Positions 43,164-52,664 of a DNA stretch of 64,000 nucleotides are shown piece by piece (the stretch's first letter is position 1; each line of letters begins with the position of its first letter). Below the pieces are notes generated by a model that saw only the letters and a list, made by a program, of their open reading frames with translations, was not told where the DNA came from and made no database searches. Made by a program: the position numbers and the translations under genes. Location: NCBI RefSeq assembly GCF_013177735.1, contig NZ_WOEZ01000192.1, positions 34,843-98,842 of the forward strand. The letters are read 5' to 3'. This DNA is from Paraburkholderia elongata (lineage in GTDB: Bacteria > Pseudomonadota > Gammaproteobacteria > Burkholderiales > Burkholderiaceae).

Positions 43164-44552
43164 TTATTGAACTTCGTCTTCACGCATACGGCTGCGGAAG
43201 GAGTCGCGTGAACGGAGTGCGTCGCTGCTGGCTGCAGCCTGGCTGGCAGGCGTCGAGACCGCGGCGGGTGCGGAAGCAGCGGCAGAAGGCGCAGCGCCAG
43301 ACGTTGCGGCAGCGCCGGAAGCGGCTTGCGGCACGGCAGCACCCGACGCAACGGCAGCGCCGGAAGCGGCCGCAGCAGCGTCAGCAACGCGCTGGCGCGT
43401 CTGCTCGACCAGCTTGTCGAGCGGCAGATACAGCACGTTGTTGCCGCTCTTGCTGTCCACAAACACCTTGGTCGTATTCGAATAGATCTGCTGCATGGTT
43501 TCCAGGTACATGCGCTCGCGAATCACAGCGGGCGCTTTCGAGTACTGCGCGTAGACCTGCTTGAAGCGCTCGGCGTCGCCTTGCGCCTGGGCCACGGTCT
43601 TGTCGCTATACGTTTTCGCTTCGTCGATCTGGCGCGTGACGTCGGCTTGCGCGCGCGGCAGCAGCTCAGCGGCATAGGCCTGCGCCTCACGTTTGGCGCG
43701 CTCGTTGTCCTGACGCACTTTGGCGGAATCGTCGAAAGCGGCTTGCACCTTGTCGGGCACCTGCACGCCCTGGATCGTTACACCGGTCACGGCAAGGCCG
43801 GACTGGTATTCATCCAGAGATTGCTGAATCGACGCCATCAGTTGCTGGCGAATTGCTTCGCGATCCTGATAGAGGATGTCGTTGGTGCTGCGCGCGCCGA
43901 CGATACCACGCACCGCCGCTTGCGCGGCCTGCATGACGCTCTGATCGGGATCGACGCTGCGGAAGAGATAATCAGTCGGCTTGCTCACCTGGTACTGCAC
44001 GGCAAAGCGCACGTCGACGATATCGGCGTCGTGCGTGAGCATCGACGCGTCCTTCACGTTGGCGAGACGCACCACGTTATTACGGCCGACCTCCACCTGG
44101 CGGATCTGGCCGATATTGACGAGCTCATGCGCTTCGAACGGATACGGCAGGCGCCAATGCACACCCTGCCCCGCTGTGTAGCGATACTTGCCGAACTGCA
44201 TCACGACGCCGGCCTGGCCATCTTGCACGACGAACACGCCGCTGCCGAGATAGATCGCGATCAACACGCCGATCACGATGCCCATGCCGATGCGCGCGCC
44301 GCGACCGTTGTCCGGACGGCCACCACCCGCACCGCCGCCCTTGCGGCCGAACACCCGGCTCAAACGGCGGTTGAAATCGCGCCACATCTCGTCGAGATCG
44401 GGCGGGCCTTCATCGTCCTTGGTCGGCGGACGCTTGGGTTCGTTGGGTCGTTGGCGATCGCCATTGCCGTCGCCCCGGCCCCAGCGCGGATCGTTCAGTG
44501 AAAGCATGGCGCGCATGCGCAGCCAGATACTCCGCTCGTTGTAATCGTTCAC
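43164..44552 (-). CDS. hflK: HflK, regulator of FtsH protease
   Basis: 462 residues. A cytoplasmic Gly/Pro/Arg/Asp-rich N-terminus (about 1-85) precedes the single membrane segment I-G-M-G-I-V-I-G-V-L-I-A-I-Y-L. The SPFH domain has V-V-Q-D-G-Q-A-G-V-V-M-Q-F-G-K, W-R-L-P-Y-P-F and V-R-F-A-V-Q-Y-Q-V. Then a coiled-coil (R-A-Q-A-D-V-T-R-Q-I-D-E-A), Y-L-P-L-D-K-L and a 75-residue Ala/Ser/Pro tail. The tail and the N-terminus are longer and lower-complexity than in E. coli. It pairs with HflC. Confidence 0.95.
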   Translation of the reverse strand: MNDYNERSIWLRMRAMLSLNDPRWGRGDGNGDRQRPNEPKRPPTKDDEGPPDLDEMWRDFNRRLSRVFGRKGGGAGGGRPDNGRGARIGMGIVIGVLIAIYLGSGVFVVQDGQAGVVMQFGKYRYTAGQGVHWRLPYPFEAHELVNIGQIRQVEVGRNNVVRLANVKDASMLTHDADIVDVRFAVQYQVSKPTDYLFRSVDPDQSVMQAAQAAVRGIVGARSTNDILYQDREAIRQQLMASIQQSLDEYQSGLAVTGVTIQGVQVPDKVQAAFDDSAKVRQDNERAKREAQAYAAELLPRAQADVTRQIDEAKTYSDKTVAQAQGDAERFKQVYAQYSKAPAVIRERMYLETMQQIYSNTTKVFVDSKSGNNVLYLPLDKLVEQTRQRVADAAAAASGAAVASGAAVPQAASGAAATSGAAPSAAASAPAAVSTPASQAAASSDALRSRDSFRSRMREDEVQ

Positions 44553-44601
44553 CTGTGTTCGTTCACCAGAGTAGACAGCGGGTCAGTGCAATTGGAGCGG
44601 G

Positions 44602-45816
44602 TCAGTGCCCGAGTTCTGAGACCTTGCGGTCCTCGCGTGGTGCTGCCGACCGGTCTTCTTCCGACAGATCGACCAGCGTATCGGAGAGATGTTCGGCAGT
44701 AGCGATTTCAGCGATGGCAGCGCGCAATGTATCCAGCCCTTGCCCCGTGCGCGCGCTCAAAAAGACGCGCGAAATATTACCATACTCATCCCGCTCGACC
44801 GCGTCGCCACGGGCCGCCAACTCCGGCACGGCGTCGATCTTGTTGAACACCAGCACCTGGCGAATCGTGTCCGCACCGATTGCGTGCAACACCTCGTCCA
44901 CCTGATCGATCTGATCGAGGCGCACGGCGCTCGACGCGTCGACCACGTGCAGCAGCAGGTCGGCGTGGATGGTTTCCTCGAGCGTGGCGCGGAAAGCCGC
45001 CACCAGTTGGTGAGGCAATTCGCGGATGAACCCGACTGTGTCGGACACCACCACCTGGCCGGCTTCGTCGCCGAGATAGACACGGCGGGACGTGGTATCC
45101 AGCGTGGCGAACAGCTGGTCGGCGGCGTACGCCTGGGCCTTCGTCAGCGCATTGAAAAGCGTGGATTTTCCCGCGTTCGTATAGCCGGCGAGCGACACGG
45201 ACATGGTCTGGTTACGGCTGCGCGCGCGGCGCTGCGTGCCGTGTTGACGGCGCAGCTTTTCGAGGCGGGTTTTGAGCGCCTTGATACGCTCGCCGATCAA
45301 ACGGCGGTCGGTTTCGAGCTGCGTTTCGCCAGGGCCGCGCAAACCGATACCGCCTTTCTGGCGTTCAAGGTGAGTCCATGCGCGGATCAGCCGTGTCGAT
45401 AGGTACTGCAACTGCGCGAGCTCCACCTGCAGCTTGCCTTCGTGGCTGCGGGCGCGTTGCGCAAAAATATCGAGGATCAGGCTGGTGCGATCAATCACGC
45501 GGCGGTTAAGCGCCTGCTCCAGATTGCGCTGCTGCGCAGGGGCCAGAGCGTGATTGAAAATGACGAGTTCGATGTCGTTCGCCTCACACGCAAGACGCAG
45601 TTCTTCGGCCTTGCCGCTGCCGACGAACATCTTGGCATCGGGACTGGACCGGCGCCCCGTGAGGGTGACTAAGGGATTCGCGCCCGCGCTTTGCGCGAGC
45701 AGGCTAAGTTCTTCTAGACTGGCTTCGAAATCGATTTTACCGAAGTCGATGCCGACAAGCGCTGCATTGATCAAATTGGAGGGTATCAAAATGAGGCGGC
45801 CGGGAGTAATCGCCAA
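44602..45816 (-). CDS. hflX: Ribosome-rescue GTPase HflX
   Basis: About 404 residues from a TTG at 45816; TTG codons at 45789 and 45774 are other possible starts (the latter gives L-I-N-A-A-L-V-G-I-D), and none has a good Shine-Dalgarno element. No early ATG is in frame. The N-terminal HflX domain has the G-S-G-K-A-E-E-L motif, L-E-R-Q-K-G-G-I-G-L-R-G-P-G-E-T and a coiled-coil (K-T-R-L-E-K-L-R-R-Q). The G domain has G-Y-T-N-A-G-K-S-T, D-T-V-G-F-I and N-K-I-D. HflX splits stalled ribosomes under stress. It follows hfq by 30 bases. Confidence 0.94.
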   Translation of the reverse strand: MAITPGRLILIPSNLINAALVGIDFGKIDFEASLEELSLLAQSAGANPLVTLTGRRSSPDAKMFVGSGKAEELRLACEANDIELVIFNHALAPAQQRNLEQALNRRVIDRTSLILDIFAQRARSHEGKLQVELAQLQYLSTRLIRAWTHLERQKGGIGLRGPGETQLETDRRLIGERIKALKTRLEKLRRQHGTQRRARSRNQTMSVSLAGYTNAGKSTLFNALTKAQAYAADQLFATLDTTSRRVYLGDEAGQVVVSDTVGFIRELPHQLVAAFRATLEETIHADLLLHVVDASSAVRLDQIDQVDEVLHAIGADTIRQVLVFNKIDAVPELAARGDAVERDEYGNISRVFLSARTGQGLDTLRAAIAEIATAEHLSDTLVDLSEEDRSAAPREDRKVSELGH

Positions 45817-45846
45817 CGGGCGACGCTACGCCGGCCGCGACGGGGG

Positions 45847-46083
45847 TTAGGACTGTTCGGAATCCGGGTGGAAATTCACCGGACGGGCAGGCACGACAGT
45901 CGAAATTGCGTGCTTGTAGACCATCTGGGTGACCGTATTCCTGAGCAACACGACGTACTGGTCGAACGATTCGATGTTCCCTTGAAGCTTGATGCCGTTG
46001 ACCAAGTAGATCGACACCGGCACATGCTCTTTACGCAGTGCGTTCAAAAACGGGTCTTGTAACAATTGCCCTTTGTTGCTCAT
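45847..46083 (-). CDS. hfq: RNA chaperone Hfq
   Basis: 78 residues. Sm-fold hexamer that pairs small RNAs with mRNAs. Sm1 (V-S-I-Y-L-V-N-G-I-K-L-Q-G) and Sm2 (Y-K-H-A-I-S-T-V) motifs are intact; the start M-S-N-K-G-Q-L-L-Q-D-P-F-L-N is the classic proximal-face segment. The C-terminal tail is very short (P-A-R-P-V-N-F-H-P-D-S-E-Q-S), as is usual in betaproteobacteria. Confidence 0.98.
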   Translation of the reverse strand: MSNKGQLLQDPFLNALRKEHVPVSIYLVNGIKLQGNIESFDQYVVLLRNTVTQMVYKHAISTVVPARPVNFHPDSEQS

Positions 46084-46238
46084 AGCAAACTCCGTATTTT
46101 TTTGCAGGTTGACTGAATTGACGACGAAGGAAAAAGAGATCCGCCGCCAACCGCTACACTATAGCCGATTTTCATTTTTGCGCGAGAGGCCTGGCCTGGC
46201 GGCCAAACCCAGCACACACGCGGGTTTCAGCCTGGATT

Positions 46239-47576
46239 TCAGCCTTTGTCCGCGTAAGGGTTCGTCGACGATCTGAACTCTATGCGCAATGGAGTCCCAG
46301 TCAGCTTGAAAGTTTCCCTGAAGCGGTTTTCGAGGTAGCGTTTGTACGTTTCGGTGATCGCATCAAGCGCATTTCCGTGAATCACGATGATCGGCGGATT
46401 CTGTCCGCCCTGGTGCGCGTAACGCAGTTTCGGGCGCACCGGACCGCGCCGGCGCGGCTGCTGGAATTCCACCGCCTCGATCAGCGCGCGCGTCAACTTC
46501 GGCGTCGGCAGCTTGGCCATCGCGGCGGCGTAGGCGTCGTCGACCGAGCGCATCAGCGGGCCGATTCCGGTTTTTTCCGCAGCGGAAATGAAGTGAAATT
46601 TGGCGAAATCGAGAAATTTTAATTTGCGCTCGATGTCTGCCTTAGTGCGCTCGCGCACATGCGAATCGAGCCCGTCCCACTTGTTCACGCCCACTACCAG
46701 CGCGCGGCCCTGCTCCACCACGAAACCGGCAATATGCGCGTCCTGTTCGGAAATATCCTGTTGTGCGTCAAGCAGCAGGATCACGACGTTTGCGTCCGAA
46801 ATCGACTGCAGTGTCTTCACCACCGAGAACTTCTCGATCGCTTCGAACACCTTGCCGCGGCGGCGCAAACCGGCCGTGTCGATCAGTGTGTATGGCTTGC
46901 CCTGACGCTCGAAGTCGACGTAGATCGAATCGCGCGTGGTGCCGGGCATGTCGAACGCAATCACGCGCTCTTCGCCCACCAGCGCATTGATCAAGGTCGA
47001 CTTGCCGACGTTCGGCCGGCCGACGATCGCGATCTTCACGCCGTGCGCCTGTTTTTCTTCGTCGCTCTCTTCCGGCTGCCCGGCGTACGCGACACCAAGC
47101 GCCTCATTGATCATTTCGGTGACACCGTCGCCGTGTGCCGCCGAAATTGCGCGCGGGTCGCCGAGACCGAGTTCGTAGAAGTCGGCGGCCACCGTGGTGT
47201 ATTTCATCCCCTCCGCCTTGTTGACGACGAGGAAGATCGGCCGGCCGGTCTTGCGCAGGTAGTCGGCAATCGTCTTGTCCTGCGGCGCGAGACCGTTGCG
47301 GCCGTCGACGATGAACACGACGACGTCCGATTCCTCGACCGCCTGGCGGGTTTGACGCGCCATTTCGTGCATGATGCCGTCTTTCGCGACCGGCTCGAAG
47401 CCGCCGGTATCGACGACCAGATACGGCCGGTCGCCGGCGCGCCCCTCGCCGTAATGGCGATCGCGGGTGAGACCGGGCAGGTCGGCAACCAGCGCATCAC
47501 GCGTGCGCGTAAGACGGTTGAATAGCGTGGATTTCCCCACATTGGGGCGCCCAACCAGGGCAATAACGGGTTTCAT
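46239..47576 (-). CDS. der: Ribosome assembly GTPase Der (EngA)
   Basis: 445 residues. Two GTPase domains: G1 motifs G-R-P-N-V-G-K-S-T-L-F-N-R at residues 8-20 and G-R-P-N-V-G-K-S-T-L-I-N-A near 186. Both have D-x-x-G and N-K-x-D/E motifs (N-K-A-E in the first, N-K-W-D in the second). The C-terminal KH-like domain ends with N-P-Y-A-D-K-G. Needed for 50S maturation. Normally directly downstream of bamB; here 425 bases separate them. Confidence 0.98.
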   Translation of the reverse strand: MKPVIALVGRPNVGKSTLFNRLTRTRDALVADLPGLTRDRHYGEGRAGDRPYLVVDTGGFEPVAKDGIMHEMARQTRQAVEESDVVVFIVDGRNGLAPQDKTIADYLRKTGRPIFLVVNKAEGMKYTTVAADFYELGLGDPRAISAAHGDGVTEMINEALGVAYAGQPEESDEEKQAHGVKIAIVGRPNVGKSTLINALVGEERVIAFDMPGTTRDSIYVDFERQGKPYTLIDTAGLRRRGKVFEAIEKFSVVKTLQSISDANVVILLLDAQQDISEQDAHIAGFVVEQGRALVVGVNKWDGLDSHVRERTKADIERKLKFLDFAKFHFISAAEKTGIGPLMRSVDDAYAAAMAKLPTPKLTRALIEAVEFQQPRRRGPVRPKLRYAHQGGQNPPIIVIHGNALDAITETYKRYLENRFRETFKLTGTPLRIEFRSSTNPYADKG

Positions 47577-48001
47577 CAGATGTTGTTCACGGTGAAACGC
47601 GGGATCGAAATCGACCGCCCGCGTAGCGACGCCATGCGGCCGCTACACGGCAGCGTTTGACGAAAATTATCACGAATTCGGCCAGCCCCGGATGTGCTGT
47701 CAATATGCGCACCCGGGCGGACGAGAGTTTGGCTGTATGGGGCGGCGCCAATGGGCCGCCAGGTTCAGTCTTTCTTGTTCAACGGCTCGCAGCCCAGTTC
47801 GGTACGATTCTCTACGTATCTACCAGGACGGCGTCGAAGGTGGCGCCGCAAGCAGCCACCGGTGGCCACATGGGCCGTTTCTGATCCGACTTGCCAGACC
47901 AGCCAGTCCGGCAGAATTTTTCTAGTTGCTCTGCTGCACAACAAAAATGCGTGCGGCCGGCGAAGCCGGCCTGCACGCCTGACTACCCATCGTCTGCGCG
48001 A
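47577..48001. other. Interval between bamB and der
   Basis: A gap of 425 bases within a conserved same-strand gene order. It starts (minus orientation) with the bamB terminator at 47941-47976 and so must contain a der promoter, perhaps with the GATAAT-like sequence near 47665. Open frames on the plus strand at 47657-48005 show no recognisable motif, lack a ribosome-binding site and are probably random. No repeats or mobile-element remnants were recognised. Confidence 0.5.
47941..47976 (-). terminator. Intrinsic terminator after bamB
   Basis: On the minus strand a stem of GTGC, one bulged base, GGCCGG paired with CCGGCC and GCAC around a short CTTCG loop is followed by CATTTTTG. It lies 25 bases after the bamB stop, separating bamB from der. 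Confidence 0.75.
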
Positions 48002-49147
48002 TTAGCGCGGGCGGTAGCCGTACAGGTCGCCGTCGTGCGTCTGCACGACCAGCGTTTCGCCGGCCAGCACCGGCGCCGCGGTAATCGGGCTGCCGTCGGT
48101 TTTCACACGGGCCACGAGCGTGCCGTCTTCGCGCGACAGGAAGTGCACGTAACCCTGATAGTCGCCCAGCACGGCAGCGTGACCCAGGATGAAGGGGACG
48201 CTGAGCTCGCGGTTCTTCAGTTTGTCGCTCTTCCAGAGCGGCGCGCCGTTGCTGACATCGAACGCCGACACCACGGACCAGTCGTCGGCCGCCACCACGG
48301 CGCGGTCGTCCTGCGCCAGGCCGCTCGTGCTCGAGAACGCCTTTTCCCACAGCGCGCGGCCCGAGTTCGCATCGAAGCAGCCAATCTGGCCCTGGAACGT
48401 CACCGCGCAGGTTTCCGAACCGATCAGCGTGGGCGGACCCGTCACGTCATTGATGCGCTCCACCTCCGTCACGCCCTTCGGATACGACACCGGCGTCTGC
48501 CAGTAGTTGTCGCCGGTCTGCAGGTTGATCGCGGCAAACGCGCCACCCGGGAAGCCTGCCAGCACAGCCGCGTCACCCGCGAACGTCATGCCCGACGAGA
48601 CACGCAGATTGAGCGGCACCGCGCGGTTGCGGTAGTTCCACTTCTGCTCGCCGGTTTGCGCATTGAACGCAACGATCTGACCGTCGACCGTGCGTACCAC
48701 CACGAGGCCGTTGCCGACCAGCGGCGGCGAGATGATTTCGCCAGGCGCCTTGGCGGTCCACAATTGCTTGCCGTCCGCGCCGAGCACGTAGACGTCGCCC
48801 TTCAGACCGCCGCCCGCCGCGAGCGTGCCGTCGCTGCCGACACCCGCCGACAGATCGTCATGCAACTTGACGCGCCAGATGTCCTTGCCGGTTTGCGCGT
48901 CGATCTTCGCAACCGAGCCATTCGCGCCAGCCGCGTACACCGCGTTGCCGACCGCAACCGGCGAGAACAGGTAACGACCCGCCTTGCCCACGCTAGTCTT
49001 CCACGCCTGCTGCACGTCGAGCACGGGTTTGAACTCGGTGAGCGGCGTCGGCACGCGGCGCTCGTCTTTCGTGGATGAGCAAGCCGCCATGGTGAGCACG
49101 GTCATCGCACAGGCAACGGGCACAGCGTAACGTTTCAGCAGATTCAT
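48002..49147 (-). CDS. bamB: Outer membrane assembly lipoprotein BamB
   Basis: 381 residues from the ATG at 49147 (M-N-L-L-K-R-Y-A-V), preferred over the ATG five codons earlier because it gives a tidy lipoprotein signal with M-A-A-C, Cys23 lipidated. Eight-bladed beta-propeller with PQQ-like repeats: V-Y-A-A-G-A-N-G-S-V-A-K-I-D-A-Q-T-G-K, V-V-V-R-T-V-D-G-Q-I-V-A-F and V-A-A-D-D-W-S-V-V-S-A-F-D. Scaffold subunit of the BAM complex, on the periplasmic face of the outer membrane. BamC is encoded separately at 57.8 kb. Confidence 0.96.
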   Translation of the reverse strand: MNLLKRYAVPVACAMTVLTMAACSSTKDERRVPTPLTEFKPVLDVQQAWKTSVGKAGRYLFSPVAVGNAVYAAGANGSVAKIDAQTGKDIWRVKLHDDLSAGVGSDGTLAAGGGLKGDVYVLGADGKQLWTAKAPGEIISPPLVGNGLVVVRTVDGQIVAFNAQTGEQKWNYRNRAVPLNLRVSSGMTFAGDAAVLAGFPGGAFAAINLQTGDNYWQTPVSYPKGVTEVERINDVTGPPTLIGSETCAVTFQGQIGCFDANSGRALWEKAFSSTSGLAQDDRAVVAADDWSVVSAFDVSNGAPLWKSDKLKNRELSVPFILGHAAVLGDYQGYVHFLSREDGTLVARVKTDGSPITAAPVLAGETLVVQTHDGDLYGYRPR

Positions 49148-49222
49148 CGGTGGACGAAGCATTCAGGAAATTAATTAAAGGAGACCGGTTGGTCGTTACA
49201 TGCGGCGCGCTGCATGCGGCGA

Positions 49223-49852
49223 TTAGCCGCCCAGCGCGTCCAGCTTGAACTGAATCAATTGGCGAGCCGAGCTATCGTTTTTCGACAGCGAGTCGAGCGC
49301 GAGCTTGTAAGCCGCGCGCGCATCGTCACGTTTGCCTTGAGCAGCGAGCAGGTCACCGCGGCCGTTCGCCACAACGCCCTTGAACGCATCGGACTGCGGT
49401 TCGGAGAGCAGTGCGAGACCCTGGTCGTAAGCTTTGTCGTCGAGCAGCAGCGAAGCCAGACGCAGCTTGGCGATCTGCTTGAACTCGTCGTCTTTTGCGT
49501 GATCGATGGTCCATTGCAACTGGGTCTTCGCGGCAGCTTCGTCACCCGTGGCGTACAGCGCCTTGGCCGCGCCCAGCGCGGTCATCTGCGCATACGCGGT
49601 GCGGCTGAACTTGTCTTCCATATCGGTGGCGACGCGCGTGATCTTCGCCTTGTCGCCCGATGCAACGGCTTGCTGCACCTGGTCATACAGCACCGCGGCT
49701 TCCGCCGCCTGGCGCCGCTGCCAGAAGTTCCAGCCGTTCCAGCTGGCGGCGGCGACCAATGCCACCAGCACGATCCATGTGGCTGCATTGCCCCACTGCG
49801 TCCACCATGCCTTCAGACTTTCAATCGATTCTTGTTCGTCGTGGTAACTCAT
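49223..49852 (-). CDS. YfgM-like tetratricopeptide inner-membrane protein
   Basis: 209 residues. A cytoplasmic N-terminus (Y-H-D-E-Q-E-S-I-E-S-L-K-A-W-W) precedes one membrane segment (A-T-W-I-V-L-V-A-L-V-A-A-A-S), then a periplasmic TPR-like region with A-A-K-A-L-Y-A-T-G-D-E-A-A-A-K and L-R-L-A-S-L-L-L-D-D-K-A-Y. In E. coli YfgM binds PpiD at the Sec translocon. The place between hisS and bamB is the same in E. coli. Confidence 0.92.
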   Translation of the reverse strand: MSYHDEQESIESLKAWWTQWGNAATWIVLVALVAAASWNGWNFWQRRQAAEAAVLYDQVQQAVASGDKAKITRVATDMEDKFSRTAYAQMTALGAAKALYATGDEAAAKTQLQWTIDHAKDDEFKQIAKLRLASLLLDDKAYDQGLALLSEPQSDAFKGVVANGRGDLLAAQGKRDDARAAYKLALDSLSKNDSSARQLIQFKLDALGG

Positions 49853-49918
49853 CGCCCGGCGATTTCCTCTTTCTTGATACGTGTGCGTGTCGAGCCAAGG
49901 GGCTCGACGACATCGCGA

Positions 49919-51271
49919 TCAGTCGTCGCCGTCTTCGGCGGTTGCAACCATCGCATTGATTAGAAATTCGGTCAAGTCTTCGGCGGGCACGTTATGTTGC
50001 TCGTTTTTACCGCCGTTAGAACTTGTATCACGGAGCGGTTTGACGCCGACCGTGCCGTTCGCAATCTCGTCTTCGCCGAGCACCACCGCGAATGCCGCGC
50101 CGCTCGCGTCAGCACGCTTCATCTGCGACTTGAAGCTCGCCGTCTGACCGTCCGCGCTGCAATGCAGGATCACGTCGAGGCCCGTATCGCGCAAACGCTC
50201 GGCGATGATAAAGGCCTGTTCACGTGCCGCGTCGCCCTGATGGACCACGTACACGTCGCAACCTTCGTCTTCCGGCACGAGCTGATCTTCTTTCAGCAAC
50301 TCGAGGATACGTTCGACACCCATTGCCCAGCCGCACGCGCCCGTCGGCTTGCCGCCAAGCTGTTCGATCAGCGGATCGTAACGGCCGCCAGCCGCGACAG
50401 TGCCTTGCGCGCCAAGCTTGTCGGTCACCCATTCGAACACGGTCAGATTGTAATAATCGAGACCGCGCACGAGACGCGGATTGATCGTGAACGGAATGTT
50501 GTTCGCCTTCAGGATGCGTTGCAGGCCTTCGAAGTGCGCGCGCGATTCTTCGCCGAGAAAATCGATCAGCTTGGGCGCGTTCTGCGCGACTTCCTGCATC
50601 GCCGGATTTTTCGTGTCGAGCACGCGCAGCGGGTTCGTGTAAAGACGGCGCTTCGCCTCTTCGTCGAGCACGTCCATGTGCTTTTCGAGGTACGCGATCA
50701 ACTCGACGCGATGTGCCGCGCGCTCTTCCACGAGACCCAGCGAATTGAGTTCGAGCTTGATACCCATCAAGCCGAGGTCGTCCCACAGACGCTGGCACAT
50801 CATGATGATTTCAGCGTCGGCGTCCGGGCCGGCGAAGCCCAATGCTTCCACGCCAACCTGATGAAACTGCCGATAACGGCCGCGCTGCGGACGCTCGTGA
50901 CGGAACATCGGGCCGATGTACCACAGACGCTTCGGACCGTCGTACAGCATGTTGTGCTCAATCGCCGCACGCACGACAGCCGCCGTGTTTTCCGGGCGCA
51001 TCGTCAGGTTTTCGCCGTTCAACGCGTCGGTGAAGCTGTACATTTCTTTCTCGACGATATCGGTCACCTCACCGATACCGCGCTTGAACAACTGCGTATG
51101 CTCGACGATCGGCGTACGAATATTCTGGTATCCGTACGAACGCAGCATCGACTTGACGGTCACCTCAAAAAATTCCCACAGCCCGGCTTCCTGCGGAAGG
51201 ATGTCGTTCATCCCCTTCACGCCGGACAACTTTTCGAGCTTTTTCTTCTGTTCAGTCTTCTGTTCAGTCAT
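49919..51271 (-). CDS. hisS: Histidyl-tRNA synthetase
   Basis: 450 residues. Class II synthetase. Visible motifs: G-V-K-G-M-N-D-I-L-P (N-terminal), T-M-R-P-E-N-T-A-A-V-V-R-A, motif 2 F-R-H-E-R-P-Q-R-G-R-Y-R-Q-F, the histidine-binding R-G-L-D-Y-Y and A-A-G-G-R-Y-D-P-L. A C-terminal anticodon-binding domain with D-V-I-L-H-C and D-A-S-G-A-A-F-A-V-V-L-G-E-D-E follows. The first 14 residues are a charged Lys/Glu/Gln extension. Confidence 0.97.
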   Translation of the reverse strand: MTEQKTEQKKKLEKLSGVKGMNDILPQEAGLWEFFEVTVKSMLRSYGYQNIRTPIVEHTQLFKRGIGEVTDIVEKEMYSFTDALNGENLTMRPENTAAVVRAAIEHNMLYDGPKRLWYIGPMFRHERPQRGRYRQFHQVGVEALGFAGPDADAEIIMMCQRLWDDLGLMGIKLELNSLGLVEERAAHRVELIAYLEKHMDVLDEEAKRRLYTNPLRVLDTKNPAMQEVAQNAPKLIDFLGEESRAHFEGLQRILKANNIPFTINPRLVRGLDYYNLTVFEWVTDKLGAQGTVAAGGRYDPLIEQLGGKPTGACGWAMGVERILELLKEDQLVPEDEGCDVYVVHQGDAAREQAFIIAERLRDTGLDVILHCSADGQTASFKSQMKRADASGAAFAVVLGEDEIANGTVGVKPLRDTSSNGGKNEQHNVPAEDLTEFLINAMVATAEDGDD

Positions 51272-51318
51272 CTGTCTTCGATTGACGGTATTTAGTTAAG
51301 TGCTTCGGCGCGGCCGGC

Positions 51319-52623
51319 TTAGGCGCGGCCATAGCGGCGCTCGACGTAGTCACTCACGATTTGCTGGAATTCTTGCGCGATGTTATCGCCACGCAGCGTC
51401 TTAACCTTCTCACCGTCGACGAACACCGGCGCAGCCGGATTTTCGCCTGAACCCGGCAAGCTGATGCCGATATTCGCCTGCTTCGATTCGCCCGGACCGT
51501 TGACGATACAGCCCATCACCGCCACGTGCATCTTCTCGACGCCAGGAAATTGATCGCGCCACACCGGCATCTGCGTACGCAGATAGGTCTGGATTTGCGA
51601 CGCCAGTTCCTGGAACAGCGTGCTGGTGGTGCGGCCGCAACCCGGGCATGCGATCACCATCGGCGTGAACGAGCGCAGACCCATGGTCTGCAGAATTTCC
51701 TGACCGACGATCACTTCGCCGGTACGCGGGCCACCCGGTTCCGGCGTCAGCGAGATACGGATCGTGTCGCCGATGCCTTGCTGCAGCAATACCGACAGCG
51801 CAGCGGTCGACGCCACGATGCCCTTCGACCCCATGCCCGCTTCAGTCAGACCCAGATGCAACGCGAATTCGCAACGGCGCGCGAGTTCACGATACACCGC
51901 GATCAGATCCTGCACGCCGCTGACCTTGCACGACAGAATGATCTTGTTGCGCGGGAGGCCGATTTCGACCGCGCGCTCCGCCGAGCCGATCGCCGACTGG
52001 ATCAGCGCTTCGTACATCACGCTCTGCGCTTCCCACGGCGTGGAACGCGCGGCGTTTTCGTCCATCATCTTCGCGAGCAGATCCTGGTCGAGGCTGCCCC
52101 AGTTGACGCCGATCCGCACCGGCTTGTCGTACTTCACCGCCGCTTCGATCATTTGCGCGAACTGCGTGTCGCGCTTCGCGCCATGGCCGACATTGCCCGG
52201 ATTGATCCGGTACTTCGACAACGACTCCGCGCACGCGGGGTAATCGCGCAGCAGCAAATGGCCGTTGTAATGAAAATCACCGACCAACGGCACCGACACG
52301 CCCATGCGGTCGAGCTGCTCGCGAACAGCCGGCACGGCCGCCGCCGCTTCCGGCGTGTTGACCGTGATACGCACCAGTTCCGAACCGGCTTGCGCAAGTT
52401 CCTTGATCTGGATCGCCGTGCCGATCGCGTCCGCGGTGTCGGTGTTGGTCATCGACTGGACGCGCACGGGCGCGTCGCCACCGATGGTGACGAGCTGGCC
52501 GCCCCAACGGACATCGACCGCGTGCGACTTGCGCCGCGCAGCGTGGCCGCCAAACACCGGCTCGTTTGAAACGATCTTGCTACTGGATTGGGATTGAGCT
52601 TCGGATTGCATCGAAAAACCCAT
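51319..52623 (-). CDS. ispG: 4-Hydroxy-3-methylbut-2-enyl-diphosphate synthase (flavodoxin)
   Basis: 434 residues (an ATG at 52611, four codons in, is an alternative start). Iron-sulfur enzyme of the methylerythritol phosphate route to isoprenoids. C-P-G-C-G-R-T and M-G-C-I-V-N-G-P-G-E carry the three [4Fe-4S] cysteines and the active-site glutamate. Upstream V-Q-S-M-T-N-T-D-T is a family hallmark. The N-terminal 35 residues are disordered. It lies 86 bases downstream of rodZ, but an intrinsic terminator sits in that gap, so separate or attenuated expression is likely. Confidence 0.96.
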   Translation of the reverse strand: MGFSMQSEAQSQSSSKIVSNEPVFGGHAARRKSHAVDVRWGGQLVTIGGDAPVRVQSMTNTDTADAIGTAIQIKELAQAGSELVRITVNTPEAAAAVPAVREQLDRMGVSVPLVGDFHYNGHLLLRDYPACAESLSKYRINPGNVGHGAKRDTQFAQMIEAAVKYDKPVRIGVNWGSLDQDLLAKMMDENAARSTPWEAQSVMYEALIQSAIGSAERAVEIGLPRNKIILSCKVSGVQDLIAVYRELARRCEFALHLGLTEAGMGSKGIVASTAALSVLLQQGIGDTIRISLTPEPGGPRTGEVIVGQEILQTMGLRSFTPMVIACPGCGRTTSTLFQELASQIQTYLRTQMPVWRDQFPGVEKMHVAVMGCIVNGPGESKQANIGISLPGSGENPAAPVFVDGEKVKTLRGDNIAQEFQQIVSDYVERRYGRA

Positions 52624-52664
52624 TTACGCCGCATGCGCCACACAAAAGACGTGGCGCCTGAATT

